Below are positions 7,598 to 8,426 of a DNA stretch of 8,426 bases, piece after piece. The notes under the pieces were generated by a model. It worked only from the letters and a program-made list of their open reading frames with translations, was not told the origin of the DNA and did no database searches. The DNA lies in the NCBI GenBank assembly GCA_947623775.1, contig CANQHL010000054.1, forward strand, positions 1-8,426, given 5' to 3'. The position numbers were made by a program, and so were the translations under genes. Source of the DNA: an uncultured Clostridia bacterium (GTDB lineage: Bacteria > Bacillota > Clostridia > Christensenellales > UBA1242). The first letter of the stretch is position 1; the number at the start of each line of letters is the position of its first letter.

Positions 7598-8140
7598 TTA
7601 TTCTATATCTAGATATAAATCATCTTGACCACCAAACGAATTTTCGTTGCCATCTGATGAATTTTCGTTGCCATTAGATGAATTTTCGTTGCCATTAGAT
7701 GAATTTTCGTTGCCATTAGATGAATTTTTGTCGCTATCAGATAAATTTCGTTTTGGATAAAGTTCTTCAAATTTAACATCATCTATCATAACCTCATTCA
7801 TCTTACCATTTAAATCCATGCTTGTAACGCCAACCACATGATTTTGACACCCATTAATATATTCATCATAAGAATTAAATTCCGTAGCAAAAATTATTGG
7901 CATGCCCTCCATATTTCTATTTAATAAATCAACTGGGTCTTTCTTTGCAGCTCTTTTAAAATTTTTAATTGTCGCATCACTAAAATGCCTTAAAAATGGC
8001 ATAGTTGCCATAAGAAAATCAAATGTTCGCTCTTTATGAATGTGATATGGCATTTCTTTGTAGCCAAAATAAATGTCAATAATTTTTGGATTGCGTTTGT
8101 TTTCTTCCGCTTTTACAAAACCATAATTATAATAATACAT
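7598..8140 (-). CDS. Hypothetical protein with N/S/G/E-rich heptapeptide repeat tail
   Basis: I do not recognise this 180-aa protein. Residues 1-132 look like a small globular, soluble domain: a tyrosine-rich start (MYYYNYGF), HIH at 33-35, a basic stretch FKRAAKK (61-67), and a mixed hydrophobic segment (EGMPIIFATEF, 78-88) with HVVGVTSMDLNG (101-112). There is no signal peptide, membrane segment or metal-binding cysteine set (one Cys, C99). Residues about 133-172 are a low-complexity tail of five 7-residue units related to NSSNGNE, encoded by a 21-bp tandem repeat, followed by an acidic end (DDLYLDIE). Expression signals argue that it is a real gene: a promoter with TTGACT and TATAAT at 17-nt spacing and an AAAGGAGG ribosome binding site 4 nt before the ATG. 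It stands alone between the 16S terminator and the ftsK promoter, so the neighbours give no clue to function. Confidence 0.85.
   Translation of the reverse strand: MYYYNYGFVKAEENKRNPKIIDIYFGYKEMPYHIHKERTFDFLMATMPFLRHFSDATIKNFKRAAKKDPVDLLNRNMEGMPIIFATEFNSYDEYINGCQNHVVGVTSMDLNGKMNEVMIDDVKFEELYPKRNLSDSDKNSSNGNENSSNGNENSSNGNENSSDGNENSFGGQDDLYLDIE
7638..7742 (-). repeat. 21-bp tandem repeat, five units, in frame within the hypothetical gene
   Basis: The units are 7638-7658, 7659-7679, 7680-7700, 7701-7721 and 7722-7742. Units 2-4 are identical (on the plus strand GAATTTTCGTTGCCATTAGA plus T), unit 1 differs at two positions and unit 5 is more diverged. The period is seven codons, so gain or loss of units keeps the frame and changes only the length of the N/S/G/E-rich tail. 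Identity of the central units suggests recent expansion by slippage or unequal recombination. Confidence 0.95.
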
Positions 8141-8144
8141 TTTG

Positions 8145-8152
8145 CCTCCTTT
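8145..8152 (-). promoter_or_regulatory. Strong ribosome binding site of the hypothetical gene
   Basis: AAAGGAGG on the minus strand is a perfect complement of CCTCCTTT at the 16S 3' end, which is present in this window. The spacing to the ATG at 8140 is 4 nt (CAAA), slightly short but compatible with initiation. It fixes the start codon. Confidence 0.8.
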
Positions 8153-8167
8153 AACCTATCTATATTA

Positions 8168-8196
8168 ATTATATAATCATATCAGCAAAAAGTCAA
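8168..8196 (-). promoter_or_regulatory. Near-consensus sigma-A promoter of the hypothetical gene
   Basis: On the minus strand -35 TTGACT (8191-8196) and -10 TATAAT (8168-8173) are separated by exactly 17 nt, one base from the full consensus. The predicted transcript starts near 8161, about 20 nt before the ATG at 8140. It lies just after the 16S terminator, so the gene is expressed independently of the rRNA. Confidence 0.8.
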
Positions 8197-8241
8197 CATC
8201 AAATTCAAAAATAAGCAAATATTTACCAATTAAATTGCAAC

Positions 8242-8272
8242 AAAAAAAGACTGAGATTTTCAGTCTTTTTTT
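8242..8272. terminator. Bidirectional intrinsic terminator after 16S rRNA
   Basis: The perfect 13-bp arms AAAAAAAGACTGA (8242-8254) and TCAGTCTTTTTTT (8260-8272) enclose a 5-nt loop. In the rRNA direction (minus) the stem ends in seven T. It begins about 112 nt past the 16S 3' end and therefore should stop rRNA transcription before the hypothetical gene. Confidence 0.9.
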
Positions 8273-8384
8273 AAATTCCAATTTATAGTAAAGTAAAGTT
8301 ATTTGAGCGGTTTGCCTTTCGGCAATTGTACTTGAGGCTCTGCCTCTTAACTCAGCTTTCACTGTCGACTTTAAGTCACTCTTT
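8273..8384 (-). other. 16S rRNA 3' trailer with small hairpins
   Basis: Between the mature 16S end and the terminator the minus strand can form three short hairpins. They are GACTT/AAGTC (8367-8377), GAGGC-AGA-GCCTC (8334-8346) and TTGCC-GAAA-GGCAA with a GNRA loop (8312-8325). No tRNA cloverleaf and no 23S start is present. Trailers like this normally pair with the 16S leader to form the processing stalk, but that partner lies outside the window, so this role is inferred. Confidence 0.6.
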
Positions 8385-8426
8385 AAAAGGAGGTGATCCA
8401 GCGGCACCTTCTGATACCGCTACCTT
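8385..8426 (-). rRNA. rrs: 16S ribosomal RNA, 3' end (partial, continues beyond window)
   Basis: Read on the minus strand this matches the universal 16S 3' end: AAGGTAGC, then helix 45 (GCGGTATC-AGAA-GGTGCCGC), then CTGGATCACCTCCTTTT. The anti-Shine-Dalgarno CCTCC is intact. The helix 45 stem is paired throughout; compared with the common GCCG/CGGC form it carries GCGG/CCGC, a compensatory change supporting a functional rRNA. The exact mature end is estimated from relatives. Confidence 0.95.

Noticed and set aside
7638..7742. Possible CRISPR array
   Set aside because: The 21-bp units abut without spacers and are in frame with a protein; no cas genes are present.
8177..8407. A 76-codon minus-strand open frame running out of the 16S gene
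   Set aside because: Its start and first codons are the 16S 3' end (GGATCACCTCC) and the rest crosses the trailer and terminator; it has no ribosome binding site of its own.
8401..8426. Helix 45 loop AGAA instead of the common GGAA
   Set aside because: The first loop base varies among organisms (UGAA occurs as well), and the two adenines modified by KsgA are kept; not a sign of a defective rRNA.

Overview
The window looks like a chromosomal housekeeping segment from an AT-rich, walled, low-G+C Gram-positive bacterium (Bacillota, Clostridia-like; an uncultured lineage is plausible but cannot be settled from this sequence). The evidence is the gene order ftsK/spoIIIE - rimO - pgsA - recA, AAAGGAGG-type ribosome binding sites matching an intact anti-Shine-Dalgarno at the 16S 3' end, a class A-type penicillin-binding protein, and standard codon use (TGA is a stop in rimO, TGG encodes Trp in recA).

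Layout from left to right. (1) Bases 2-1147, plus strand: the 3' part of a penicillin-binding protein transpeptidase gene, open at the left edge. (2) Bases 1148-1189: a hairpin terminator shared by two converging genes. (3) Bases 7426 down to 1188, minus strand: a compact four-gene unit, ftsK -> rimO -> pgsA -> recA, with 8-nt and 4-nt overlaps and a 2-nt gap at the successive junctions. It is probably read from a sigma-A-like promoter at 7465-7493. (4) Bases 7427-7597: a very AT-rich spacer holding that promoter and three copies of an AGAATATTTTT element. (5) Bases 8140 down to 7598, minus strand: an unrecognised 180-aa protein with its own near-consensus promoter and a 21-bp tandem repeat that encodes an N/S/G/E-rich tail. 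(6) Bases 8242-8272: a perfect 13-bp-stem terminator. (7) Bases 8426 down to about 8385, minus strand: the last ~42 nt of 16S rRNA.

The four-gene unit combines chromosome segregation (FtsK), ribosomal protein S12 modification (RimO), anionic phospholipid synthesis (PgsA) and recombination/SOS signalling (RecA). The overlaps suggest translational coupling.

Two things stand out. The 16S gene is followed within ~115 nt by a strong terminator and then protein genes, with no 23S, 5S or tRNA on that side, so the rRNA genes appear unlinked. Next to it is an orphan gene with excellent expression signals and an expandable in-frame repeat. FtsK also has an unusually long (~420 aa), highly charged linker with degenerate internal repeats. 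I found no defence system, mobile element, CRISPR array or clear new multi-gene system.
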